Positions 36,325 to 57,100 of a DNA stretch of 64,000 nt are shown here, in pieces. The stretch lies in the NCBI GenBank assembly GCA_023053545.1, contig JAKZAN010000001.1, positions 6,592,565 to 6,656,564 of the forward strand. The letters run 5' to 3'. Source of the DNA: Lepidurus packardi. Taxonomy: Eukaryota; Arthropoda; Branchiopoda; Notostraca; Triopsidae. How positions within the stretch are numbered: the first letter of the stretch is position 1; every line of letters begins with the position of its first letter. A program made the position numbers and the translations under genes. The notes beneath the pieces were generated by a model, which was given only the letters and a program-made list of their open reading frames with translations, ran no database searches and was not told where the DNA came from.

Positions 36325-37989
36325 ATGTTCCGCTGGTTGACGATAATTAAGCATTTCATAACAAGAAATAATCTGGTTAAGGTTTATAAAACTGTGGAAT
36401 CTCCTGCACCAAGATCTACAATAATCCCTGCTCAAATGTCCAAAGGTAAGAAGCGTTTTGTGTGTCATTCGCGACAAGGCTTTTGATATTGTTGTATGTT
36501 TTCTTACTCCAGATGCCTCTCAAGTGGATCTTGAAAGTAAAGGCAGCGAAAATAAGCAACAGGATGGGTTAAACAGCTTAAAAGAGTCCCCCAAATCATG
36601 TAGAGCTGACGCTCCTGAAGTAGACATCCTACAACGGTATTTTGCGCAAAAGCTGGGCATTTCGGATGAAAACGACAAGTCTGGGATGTCAAACAAAAAG
36701 GTTTATTGAAAGTCTAAATCTACCATTGAGTCCTGATTCTTTATTAAACATTTTTGTCCTTTCAAGGTTTATCAAGTCCTGGACGATGTTTCTGTGGATG
36801 GAATTGTATCTTATATCAAGCAGAGCAAGTGCAAGAACGTTATAACAATGGCTGGAGCTGGAATATCCACATGTAAATTGTTTAATTGAACCTACAAAAA
36901 CTATAAAACTAACGATTCTAACTTATCGTTCTCTTTTTAGCAGCAGGGATTCCCGATTTTAGGACCCCTGGCCATGGCTTATATGATAATTTGGAAAACT
37001 ATAATCTCCCCTATCCCCAAGCTGTTTTCGAAATTGACTTTTTTCGCAAAAACCCTGAGCCGTTTTTTACATTGGCTAAAGATCTGTACCCTGGAGCCTA
37101 CGAGCCCACATTATCCCACCATTTTATCAAGTTACTCTGCGACAAGGGGCTTCTCTTGCGGCATTACACACAAGTGAGTCCACAAAGTCAGTTGACTTAG
37201 TCCCGTAAATATCCTTTTTGCTTTCTACAGAATATCGATATGTTAGAGCGAAAGGCTGGAGTGCCGCCAGAAAAGATTGTAGAAGCCCACGGCACATTTC
37301 ACACGTCCCATTGCCTCAACAAGAACTGTAATGCCGAGTACGACTTGGAATGGATGAAAGGTACATTGAAAAAGTTCGGTTATAAAAAGAGAGACAAAAT
37401 TGTATGAAAAATCTTTCAATTTTTAGAGCATATATTTAGCGACAAAACGCCATACTGTACACGTTGCAAAACAGTGGTAAAACCCGATATTATTTTTTTT
37501 GGCGAAGAGTTGCCATCTCGGTTTTCCCGGTTGATGCATGAGGATTTTCCTAAATGCGATTTGCTCATTATTTTGGGCACTTCATTAGTCGTCCAACCTT
37601 TCGCCTCCCTCGTTGACCGGTAATTTACTAGTATAACTAGTAAATACGCTTTTTACTAAAAAAATACTCTATTTCAGGGTACCCAATTCCTGCCCTCGGC
37701 TGCTTATTAACCGAGAAAAAGCTGGCAGCATTGATCCTTTGACGCTAGTTTTGGGTTTAACCTGTGGACTTGACTTTGATTCATCGGATAATTACAGAGA
37801 CGTAGCCTTACTCGGCCATTGTGATGAAGGGTGTGTCCAGATGATAACCAAACTGGGTTGGAAGGTAATTGAGCAACGATTTTGAAACCGAAGCTTTTTG
37901 CAATTATTTTGTAGGACGAGTTGGACAAGCGCATGAAAGAACAAGGATCCTCTCACAACACGGCCAATCATTCAACAAAAGAGCAGTAA
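36325..37989 (+). CDS. SIRT2: Sirtuin 2 (NAD-dependent deacylase)
   Basis: Eight exons: 36325-36445, 36513-36700, 36767-36872, 36941-37173, 37231-37360, 37427-37619, 37678-37864 and 37915-37989, all joining in frame to 410 residues. The enzyme removes acyl groups from lysines using NAD. Visible motifs are the NAD site GAGISTSAGIPDFR (133-146), TQNID, the catalytic His in EAHGTFH (His236), zinc ligands Cys244/249 (CLNKNC) and Cys270/273 (CTRC), and GTSLVVQPF. The core ([20 protein letters not shown] zinc loop) is closer to SIRT2 than SIRT3. The first 37 residues are basic and hydrophobic with one acidic residue, unlike usual SIRT2; a second ATG (36436) would start MSKDASQ. It converges on UBASH3 with 440 bp between stops. 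Confidence 0.95.
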
Positions 37990-38041
37990 AAGTGTCACGC
38001 GTATGATCACCCAGTACCTGCATTTTTGATGGTGCTTTCGC

Positions 38042-38047
38042 TTTATT
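38042..38047 (-). terminator. Candidate polyadenylation signal of UBASH3
   Basis: AATAAA on the minus strand, about 385 bases after the UBASH3 stop and only about 50 bases from the SIRT2 stop. The 3' ends of these convergent genes therefore nearly touch. Confidence 0.45.
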
Positions 38048-38429
38048 TTTTTTTTGCAATCTCATGGTTTAAATTCGTTATCGATACTCAGTTATCTTTG
38101 TTTTCAACAAGAAGAAAGAAACGAAAGAAAAGATGCTAAACACGGTTTTTTAGACAGAACAGAGCAGCCAGCGTTAAATCATACGGTTGTATTGGTATAC
38201 CTAACTCGTATAGAGGTTATTGGTTAGCAACGGGAATCCCACAGTACAGTGGCTAATTGTTAAAAGGAAAATATACAATTGCACTTTTAAACTACACTTT
38301 GGGGCCAAAATAGTTCTCGGAAAACCCTGTCGATACGGTATCACCGTCTTTCACAACAGAAAAAGTGATTGACTGGTCCTCGTCTGGAATGTTTCCGAAG
38401 TTTTGCATACAAAAAACGAAAGAGGATAT

Positions 38430-41277
38430 TCAAGTTAAAAGCGTCTGCCATTCAAATCGCGCGTTGGCAGTGTGAGTGAGCGGCGCAAAGGGAGGTTCTA
38501 TCAACTTCCATTGAGTCCACGGGTCTTTTTTCATTTCCTCCCCGTTGCTTTCATGGCATTCCTCGACGCTCTGGCACTGCTGAACCATGGCCATGCTGCA
38601 GTAAGGAACTTTATGAACAATTCTGGACAAATCGTGGGCTGAGCGAGGTCCTCCACCCACTAGCTGCCTGCTGCAAGCATCCACCGTCGAAGCATGTCCC
38701 ACCAAAAGCACATTTCCTCCTTAAAAAAAACCCTATCCATTAGCATTGGCCTTTTTCTCACAAAAACGACAAACGAAGCATACCTAAACTGGCTGTACTT
38801 TTCAATACCGATTGGGATATGTAAAAGGACCGCATGTAATACTGTTCGCTACTTTCCCGGGAATTGTCCAGTTCAGTGACGGCTATGAAAGGCTTGTAAC
38901 CAAAACAAATATTGAACCCTGCTTGGTGTAATTCCTCCAAACTCATCCATTGTGGCATCACATCCTGGTACCAGGCCAGCCATTCAAATAACCCTGGCTC
39001 AATGCATATGGATACTTGCTTCTCCAACCCGAGACCTAAGATTAAGGGCACCCGTATTAAACACAAAAAAGTGGAAAGAATGCCCTAAAGAACTTTACCT
39101 AGAAGAATGTTATGGCAAGTTTGAACACAACGCAAAGCCGGTGAACAGTAGACGTGGTGAAGGGTTAAATTGGCACGCTTCATCCCCTCGCCTGTCAATC
39201 TCGCCTGCAACTCTCCCATACATGTTAAAGGGCAGTCTTTAAAGAAGGAATCTGGCGAATTGATCCGTTGAGGCACTTGCAATGGCATATTCAAATCCTT
39301 CCGAAGATACTTCCCTATGCAAATAAATAAATAAACCTTAAAAAAAGAAAAAGATTTTCAGTCAAAATCCTACCGGTTTCGTCAAAGCAGTAAGGGATCC
39401 AAGAACCAAACGTAAAATCTACTCGTTCTCCGTGACGTACAATAAACAGCTGCCTTGGCCCAGGTAAAGTCACATCTGGAAAGAAAGCTGGTTGGGCAGA
39501 AAACATCTAAAGACAAAAATCAATTAAACCGAAATTCAGAAAACGTAACGTATTCTATTTAAATAGTCCCGATTCTGTATGCACAAGGACCAGAATATGT
39601 ACCTTGGGTGTTACGGGTTTGACTAAATTCGATCGTCGTACTGGTGGGGGCAATTCGCTGCACTCTTTTGGGTTTTCTAAATGAGCTGCATCTGACATAT
39701 CCAAATTCGCTCCCGTTTTACTATCAATGTAATCAGGGGTTAGGTGTTGAGGTCTAGACAAGACGATTCCCCTAAGAAGTTGATACGGAAAAGGGTCTTA
39801 TCGCTCTTTGGTGCGTGGGCTGGCTTACTTGTGCAGCGTCCAAGCATCTGACTCAGCCGTTCGCTCCACGTAATTACAAGGAATATATCCGGTGCAGCCA
39901 GTAAGCCATGACGTGGCCTGTACCCAGCCGTCAACTGAACTCTTTATGGACTCAGGAGCAATATAGACATAATCCCCCATGAGTAATTCAAGTTCATCCT
40001 GTTCTCGTGAAACATGGGGGAAAAGCACTTTAAACACCTAGAAAAGACATCTTATCATGGGAACTAAGGTAGATAAATTTAAGGGCAAATTTACATCGTG
40101 ACCTCCAATGCGAGCGTCTCGAGAATATAAGCGGACTTCCCATTGAGCAGTCGCGTCGACGTCAATCTGCTTGACTAGAGATTCCAATGGACCAAATTGA
40201 CTCGTCGGGAATTGGTAGGCTAGCGTCAAGTGTAATTCTTGATTATGAGCTTCAGGGATAATGGCTGGGAGAGACAAAATGAACGGTAAACAAAGGTCAA
40301 TCGTAAGTGCTTCAATAAATGCATGGAGCCAATCCGTTTCGCCAAGCACGCATGATACTAAAGGCAAAATCTTACACCGTTTCCGCGGCAGAGACAATTT
40401 GGCGTTTACATAAGAACACCATGGAAAACAGGCAGCCAGAGCTCCTTCATAATATTCTTGGCCATCAGACACGACTGAAGCCCAAAGTGAAGCAATGAAA
40501 ATGGAAAACATAACATGACAAGAAAGGAGAAATTACCCGTATTGAATTTTTGAAATTCAAAGTCGGAATGAGAACGAGAAGAAATAAGATATAGCAAACG
40601 TATCTTACTTGCATCGGAGACTTCCTTGACGAATTGGAAAGCAATTTTTTTGAAAAAGTCGGCATGGTCGCCAGCTAGAAAGAAACCCATAAAATTCTGT
40701 GATATGTAGGGCTCCAATCCGATACGATCAGGACAATGAGCCAAATTTCGATCCACTACTTGCTGCAAACAAGTTGACAAGCTGGTTACTGATTCATCAG
40801 GTGCCTATTAAAAAGAAAAGAGAATAAAAATCATGTTTCCCCCCTGCCGAAATGATTTATATACTTTAAAGAAAGACACTAGCGTAACATGTGGCATATA
40901 AGTATGAGCTCCATTGTAAGCACAATCTTGTTTTGACTTGGACCAAAACTGCTCTAAATGCTCCAAAAGCGGACCCGTGGGACAAGCATAGAGAATATAC
41001 TCTCGAGGCTGATGATCATCTAAAGTTGGATCATTGACATGGGCTAATAACCAATCGGAACCTAGCTGAACTCCCCGATGCCCAGTTGCCGCCAATGCTT
41101 TTTCCCTGTAATTTCAAACATAACAAATAACGAAAACTATATATGATATGCTATAGCAGGATTTTACGCTCGATGTTTAGGAAATCCCATCTGCAGTAAA
41201 ACCTGCAGAGGGGTGAGGCTTTGTCGAGCTAATTTAGTAGGAGTCGAGTTTTTACGAGGCGGCAGGGCAGCCATCAT
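38430..41277 (-). CDS. UBASH3: UBASH3/TULA-STS family protein (UBA, 2H phosphoesterase, SH3, histidine phosphatase)
   Basis: Ten exons on the minus strand: 41277-41168, 41105-40865, 40804-40609, 40264-40095, 40037-39829, 39771-39603, 39506-39374, 39314-39099, 39035-38784 and 38719-38430. They join in frame to 661 residues, close to the family's usual 620-660. Order: N-terminal UBA-type segment ([12 protein letters not shown]), a 2H phosphodiesterase-like domain with its two HxT motifs (HVTL at 109, HLTL at 194), SH3 (about 243-300, [12 protein letters not shown]) and a C-terminal histidine phosphatase with RHGE (His390) and GHAST (His574). In vertebrates these proteins bind ubiquitin and dampen tyrosine-kinase signalling. 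A 99-bp cassette exon (40474-40376) may be inserted between exons 3 and 4. The stop is followed by an in-frame open extension. Confidence 0.94.
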
Positions 41278-50632
<9,355 letters not shown>

Positions 50633-50662
50633 TTATACACTTTGACAAAATACGCTGAAACG

Positions 50663-50668
50663 TTTATT
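50663..50668 (-). terminator. Polyadenylation signal of ETFB
   Basis: AATAAA on the minus strand, about 150 bases after the ETFB stop, and inside the 3' UTR of the convergent POLR2H gene. Confidence 0.6.
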
Positions 50669-50708
50669 CGGCCCCTCTTATTCCGAGGCAAATACAATTC
50701 TTGGATAA

Positions 50709-50714
50709 AATAAA
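50709..50714 (+). terminator. Polyadenylation signal of POLR2H
   Basis: AATAAA about 77 bases after the POLR2H stop. It lies downstream of the opposing ETFB signal, so the two mature 3' UTRs overlap by some tens of bases. Confidence 0.65.
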
Positions 50715-50816
50715 TCGGCTTTTCCCTTGATAGTGTATTCTCTGTATTAATCGAAAGTCCACCTTTGGATTGTTTCTGCTTACTAAACTTCGTTCAACCC
50801 AGTTACTCGTGCAGGT

Positions 50817-51969
50817 TCAAACGCGACCAGCCTCCTTCAGTTTCTGAATGAGCGTATCTACGTCCTCAACTTTAGCTCCAGGTTGGCGAACAGGAGGGTC
50901 TTCAACGCGAACAATCTGGATTCTTGGAGCGACCTCGACGCCCAAATCCTTCAGTGATAATTTCTGGAGTGGTTTTTTCTTGGCTTTCTAGAAATGAAAG
51001 TGCTTTATTTGCGCCTCCCGTTAACTAGCGTTCCAGTACCATGATATTGGGCAACGTAGCATAGCGCGGCTCATTCAATCGCAAGTCGGCGCTAAGGACA
51101 GCAGGCAATTTGACTTTAATCGTTTCTAAACCACCGTCAACTTCCCGGATCACTGTTAGCTCGCCATTGGTCTTGTCAATCTGGGTCAATTCATATTAAT
51201 TAGTTGACAAGCGGTGCAAAAGTACATAAGCACATGCTGTGTTACTTTCGAAGCGAACACTGCTTGGGGCCAATCCAGGAACGCAGCCGTCATCTGAGCC
51301 GTTTGATTAGCATCGTCATCGATAGCCTTGTGTAATAAAAAAGAGTGAAAAATAAAGGACATTTTTGAACCCATTAGCTAGGTGGTATTGTTGAAAAAGG
51401 CCGCACAATACTTGCTTTCCGACGAGAACAACGTCCACTTTTTCTGTTTGAGCAAGCTTGGCCAGAATTTTGGAAACGTGAATAGGTTGGAGAGTCTCGT
51501 AATCAGCACCACTAACTTCGACGTGAATTGCTCTATCAGCGCCCATAGCCAGTGCTGTTCTCAGGGTTTCCTGCATGAAATTTGATTACAGCTCCTGAAA
51601 AAATTTACTAATAAGCTAATCAAACTTGGCAAGAAGCAGGTCCGCAAGAAACAGCGATGATTTCGCCAGCCATTTTTTTTTCCTTCATCCGGACCGCTTC
51701 TTCTACAGCAATTTCATCAAACGGATTCATAGAGTGTTTCACCCCTTCCGTAACCACTCCGGATTTGTCTGGTTTGACGCGAATCTACAAAAACAAGGAT
51801 TATTTATAGTGTTTTTTAACTCACATTTTGGATCATGGATACCAAGGATTGCAGTCTAGTGGGACTTGATCTTTACAGTAAGGTAAAATACCTAATAGTT
51901 TCTAACAAAACTTACTTTGACGGCATAATCAATTACTCTTTTGCAGCCAACCAAAACTCGAAGAGCCAT
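50817..51969 (-). CDS. ETFB: Electron transfer flavoprotein subunit beta
   Basis: Six exons on the minus strand: 51969-51916, 51784-51626, 51570-51412, 51326-51246, 51180-51040 and 50987-50817, all joining in phase 0 to 254 residues (human is 255). ETF-beta pairs with ETF-alpha in the mitochondrial matrix, holds AMP, and passes electrons from acyl-CoA and other dehydrogenases to ETF:ubiquinone oxidoreductase. Family signatures are [10 protein letters not shown]-like [35 protein letters not shown]-type [40 protein letters not shown] and AKKKPLQ, in order. The donor after exon 2 (CAA|GTTTG) is weak but the family alignment fixes it. Confidence 0.96.
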
Positions 51970-52182
51970 TTTTAATTTTAGACAATTTCCGCTTAACTTT
52001 GCTATTTACACAGCAACTGCCCCTGAAGTATTAATTGAATCTCATTTTGACTCATAGATGGCCTTAGAAGGCGAAAACGGAAACGGAGACGGCTAATTAA
52101 TTTTTAAAAAACAGGGTATTTTCAAATATTGTTGGGGTAAAAATTACGGACAAAAACACTAATATGAAATAATTCCAAAGAC

Positions 52183-52188
52183 TTTATT
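52183..52188 (-). terminator. Polyadenylation signal of ETHE1
   Basis: AATAAA on the minus strand about 150 bases after the ETHE1 stop and about 215 bases before the ETFB start codon. Confidence 0.6.
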
Positions 52189-52338
52189 TTAAGAAGGCTT
52201 ATATTAAACAACTTTGAAAGAGATAACATATGGAAGATAACACAAAATAGCAGTCAGCACTATAGATTAGCATTATAGGGAAATCGCTTAATGTAGGTTC
52301 CAGGACTACAATAAACATCAGCACAGAAAATGGTTTTC

Positions 52339-53571
52339 TTAGTCCATTGTAACTGAAAGCTTTGATCTGATGTCATCAGGAATATTATATAAGCCACAAA
52401 CTTTGTTAGCCGGCAGGGCACGATCTATAAAAGATTTTTTTAAATTTATTATGTAATATCAAGTATTCATATAGACTTACCAATTTGTTTCGGATAAGGC
52501 AAGTTAAGGTTTTGCATAATTTTAATAAATTCTTCCTTGGTTTTCGTCAAGCGTGGGTTGTATTTTTTCTCTTCCCAAACCGTAGTCACGGTCAAACCTA
52601 AAAAAGAAAATGCTAGGTTAAAGTTTATTTGAACTGTTAATGCGAACAAACCTTTATAATCATGAGCCGGATAAAGTCGCGTACTTTCCGGCAAAGAAAA
52701 TACATGTGTATGTACTGAATCATAGAGCACCTCTGGATTGCCCTCTTGAAAATCAGTTCGGCCGCAACCACGGATAAGCAGGGCATCCCCTGTAAAGGCA
52801 ATTTCTTGTTCCAAACTCACATAAATGATGCAGCCTGCAAATAATGCAATATAGTTATTAGTTTGGGCGTTCTTTAAATGTAGCAGCTTATTGCTTTAAA
52901 AAAGTAATACCATTCGTGTGGCCTGGAGTCGATCTGACTTCCAAAACTTGTCTACCAAATTGCACATAATCTCCATGGGATACATAGACATCAGCCTGTG
53001 CTCCACTTGCCTTGGAAATGAGGCTTTGACAACCCGGCAGGAGTTTTTTGAGTGCACCTGTTCCTGTAATGTGGTCTGCGTGCATGTGTGTGTTCACTGT
53101 ATAAGAACAGAAAAATTAAGTACCAAATTTTCCACCTTCGCCTACATTACTGGCATATTTCAAGTTCAGGTCCAGTTCTTTTATAAGCCCAGCATCTCTC
53201 TCAGCCAAATCTATGACGGGGTCTATCAGTACTGCATCTCGTGTGGTGACGTCAGCCAGCAAGTAGGAATACGTACAACTTTCGCGGTCGAAAAGCTAAG
53301 AAAGAAACTGAATTTAATTCCTTAGGAGAAATACAAATATAGTCAATCAAAATGTATAGCTATAATATACCTGCCGAAATAACAAGTCAGATGAAAAGGG
53401 CTTGGACGCCAAGGTCGACATGGCTAATCGTGCAAATATCACGTGTTTACTAGACGAATGGTTGATAGTTTTACCAGTCGGTCCGGCTAAAAACGTAACA
53501 CTATATTTTCTAGTTAATTCTAGAGGCTTTCTGACAAAACATGTAGCCTGACAAGCCCAGCGGCGAAACAT
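52339..53571 (-). CDS. ETHE1: Mitochondrial persulfide dioxygenase
   Basis: Six exons on the minus strand: 53571-53371, 53295-53151, 53096-52911, 52834-52652, 52597-52481 and 52424-52339, in frame to 305 residues. ETHE1 oxidises glutathione persulfide to sulfite in sulfide detoxification, using one iron in a metallo-beta-lactamase fold. Visible ligands are [10 protein letters not shown] (HxHxDH), the His of PGHTNG, the Asp of [16 protein letters not shown] and the His of YPAHDYKG. The start is the first ATG in exon 1. The first ~50 residues ([15 protein letters not shown], rich in Arg, no early acids) look like a mitochondrial presequence, and an internal [17 protein letters not shown] resembles the usual mature start. 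It shares its strand with ETFB, 370 bases away. Confidence 0.95.
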
Positions 53572-54129
53572 GTCGAGACACCGACGATCAGCTGACAAAA
53601 AAAGAAAAGGTTGCGGTTACTGTTCCATTATATTACATGTGAAGAGAAACTTCCGTTACTTGTATGGATAAATCAGTCAAAGAAAATTAATGTAACGTTC
53701 GGTTCACTGTTTTGATGAACTCAAAAAAAATATAAATATGGTATTCGACTGCAGGCGAAGATATTCTATACAACAGTGCATCTAGACTTTCCTTTGTTAC
53801 GTGCGTGATAATGTTCACGTAGTCTTTCGCTTGTGGCAATATGCTTCTTGTTTCTAAAAATACAATATGAGCATATCACAATGATAAGGACTTTCTTTCA
53901 GTTTTATTGCTGTTGTTTTTTTCTTTGTAAAGAAAAGAAGATTCCGTTTTGAATACGTTGCAACTTTGCTACAGCCGATGACGTTTTATGCAAGCTTTTG
54001 TAAATGTGTCTTTATTAATGTACTAAACAAAAGAAAGCAAATGATTTCCAAAGTTGCCGCTATTTTTCGTTTCGAAAAGTGGAATTGGGGGCGCTGATCC
54101 TGGGCTGTGTTGTGCATGCTGGTGGGAAA
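53572..54129. other. Divergent intergenic region of ETHE1 and the right-edge gene
   Basis: AT-rich, without a supported frame. It must hold the promoters of ETHE1 (-) and of the gene starting at 54130 (+). Confidence 0.4.
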
Positions 54130-57100
54130 ATGGCCTCCAAGGGCAGAATGGAAGACGTAAGTCTACTATATTTATTTCTTTGATTGCTTCACTTTTGCCT
54201 TAAATTGTGTTAGACTGTATTGCGTAAGTTAGCTGCACGTTTAACCGTACTCAGGATTTCTTATCTTATCAGATAAGCTTTGTTTTTAGCCGCTAAGTTG
54301 TGAAAGTGTGTGCGGCTTGCCCACGCCCATGCGAGGATGTTGTATGGCCGAAGGGCTGGACATAATGGATATATGGCTCGAGAAAATCGGGGTTTACACT
54401 TTTTTCCCCTTCTTGATTATTGTAGTTGTCACTCTCGACTCTGACAACATGGGTTGCATACAAAGGTATTTACGTGTTCTGTGTTTAACCAAATTAATAT
54501 ACCGGCTTTGATGTCTTTCCAAGTTTCTGGTAGTTAGGATCCCAGATAAAAACGTAGCGCTATTGGTATCTGGAAATGGAACCTCAGCTAGAGCTGAAGA
54601 AACCAAGTCTTTGCCCCCCAGTTCTTGCAAAAAGAAATGGTTAGGTATAGACAAGTTACTAAGACGAGTCGCAAAGAATTCCTTAATAGCAGGGATGTTA
54701 TCAAGCCCGACTTTCTCGAGACCGAGACAAGACCGAGACCAGAAAAAAGTTCCCGAGACCGAGACAATACCAAGACCGCAAGTTTCGAGACCAAGACCAA
54801 GACAATACCGATCAAAAACCGTCGAGACCAAAGACCGGTCTCGAGACCAAGACCGGTCTCGAAATTCTAATCTGTCTTGCACTTGTTTCGGACAAGAAAA
54901 AACAACAGATTTTTAGCCGTAAAGTTATTATATTAGTAATTATTAAAACATTATCAACATTTCGTGTCGTCCACGATAACTACTTTCACTTTGAGTTTTA
55001 CCTAACTAACTACTACGAGTTTTATTAGCACAAATATTACTATTTTACTTATTTACCGATGCAATCATTAACATTGATAAAGTTTCGTCAGACATTTGAG
55101 CTCTGTTTGGTCTCATCAATAATCCGCTTCGTGCCAGAAGTATCTCGAAAATCTTTCTGAGTTGCACAAAACTTGCACGTCGCCACCCACTTTTGCCGTG
55201 AAGTGCCACAATAGTGCAAGTCTTTAAAACCGAACTCAACGACAGCGGGAACTTTTGCTGGAACAATCTTACACTCCATTTCCGATTGGCATTGAATTCA
55301 AACTAAACTTTCTCAACGCGTTGAATGATTTGTTTATAGTAGTGAAAGTTCACCGTGGCCTTAAGTCAGTTCCACAGAATTCCGCGAAAATAGCTTTCAC
55401 GGCATAGCTCTAAATCCGTTCAAAATGAACACCCCGTTTTAAGTCGTAGGATTTGAAGGGTAGAAAGGGCCAATTTGGCCTTGCAAAACAGAACTAAATT
55501 ATTTTGAAATTACAGTGAGTTCCGCTTACATAAAAATTTCACTCATCGTTTAAAATCGAGACCAAGACATCGACACCAAGACCAAGACCGGGTAATTTTT
55601 TTAAGACCAAGACCGACACCAAGATCAGAAGAAAAAATCGAGACAAGACCGAGACCGAGACCTACCTGGCCTCGAGACCGGTCTTAAGACCAAGACCAGG
55701 TCTCGAGAACACAACCCTGCTTAATAGTCTTTTTAGTATCTCTTTTAATATTCTTACAATGTAGAGAAAGTAAATTGCTTATCGCAATCTGGAGTATGTC
55801 ATGGAACACCAGAAGTGAAGTTTGGGAGACGGTCTCTATGGCCATAATTAATCTTTTCCAGCGCGCCATTTAAGTAAAAGATCATTTGACAGACTGCAGC
55901 AACTTTAGTACTGTTTATTATTTAAAGCCATCGGCTGTCCTGGGTCTGGTAATAAAAGTTGACGTCAGCGAAAACCTCTTTTGTTAGGCAACGGCTTGTA
56001 AAGTTTGCTTATTTTAGAAGTGTGCTCAAGTTAGGATCAAGTTTAATTTCAGCCGCACATTTACGGTTTTCTGGACTGTGGGCAGTAGACTGCCTTCGCG
56101 TCTTCGTACACACAGCAGAAACCCCAAAGAGTTGCACCTCTTCATCCCAGTCGACAGTAGCACTTTTCACATTGGCATAGTCAGCAGGATTAAAACAGAC
56201 CAATCAATACGTCCTGTTTCCTATAATTTTGGCGACAAATTTCGTTAACCCTTTCTCGAAACTTTTTGTTTCCTTCGTGATTACTAGGAGACTGAACAGT
56301 ACTTTAAGTTTCAACAAGGATTTTTTTGTCTTGTCCCATTAAGGAAGTTGGCTTGTGGTCTAAATGCGGGTTATTCTTTCCTTGCATCTTAAAGGGTAAG
56401 TTTTTGCTCTCGTTGCGTCTCAAGAGCTTGTCTCGTCAGTATTGGTTGGAAAGCTTAAAGGAAATAGGATATCTTTTCTAGCCTTTTTTCCGTAGTTTGT
56501 GTGTTTCGTTCTTCGTGCTGTAATAGGTCTAAAGCAAAAGCTGCAAAGCTTGAGATTTTGTTGGTGAAACAGCTCAGAAGCCCTAACAAAACCCCTTGCG
56601 CTTTATTGATTAGGTCGGTCGCCTGAACCGCGGCAGCTAGGCGCCCCAATTCCGATTTCTGTTGGAGAGGTCGAAAGGGGGCGCGGCCTTGGAGCCGATC
56701 CGCTATTGCCAGTAACGATACTCCTTTCTTCCCTTTTTATTTGTTTCTCTGTTAATGGGAGTCTTTGTTTGCCTTTCATTATTTACCTCTAAGCTCGGCC
56801 ATAGAAAACTATAACAGAAAAGAGAAAATAGTCTAGGAAGGTAACCACGGTAGAAATAGCGTTGTATTCTTCACGTAACTAGGTTCCGTGTTATGTCTTT
56901 CTTGCATGATTGGGACCAAAAGCGGAAGGGTCAAATCCACCCCCGTCTGGGGAATTAATCTCGTGCTCTCTAGCTTTTACGCGGGTTTACTCAGATTGTG
57001 AGCTGATTACCTCAAAGTGTAGGAAAAACAACGATTTAGAATTAGCGAGGTTAATGGAAGGCAAACCCTTGGTGCCAGGAATAGATGACCTTACGTAACA

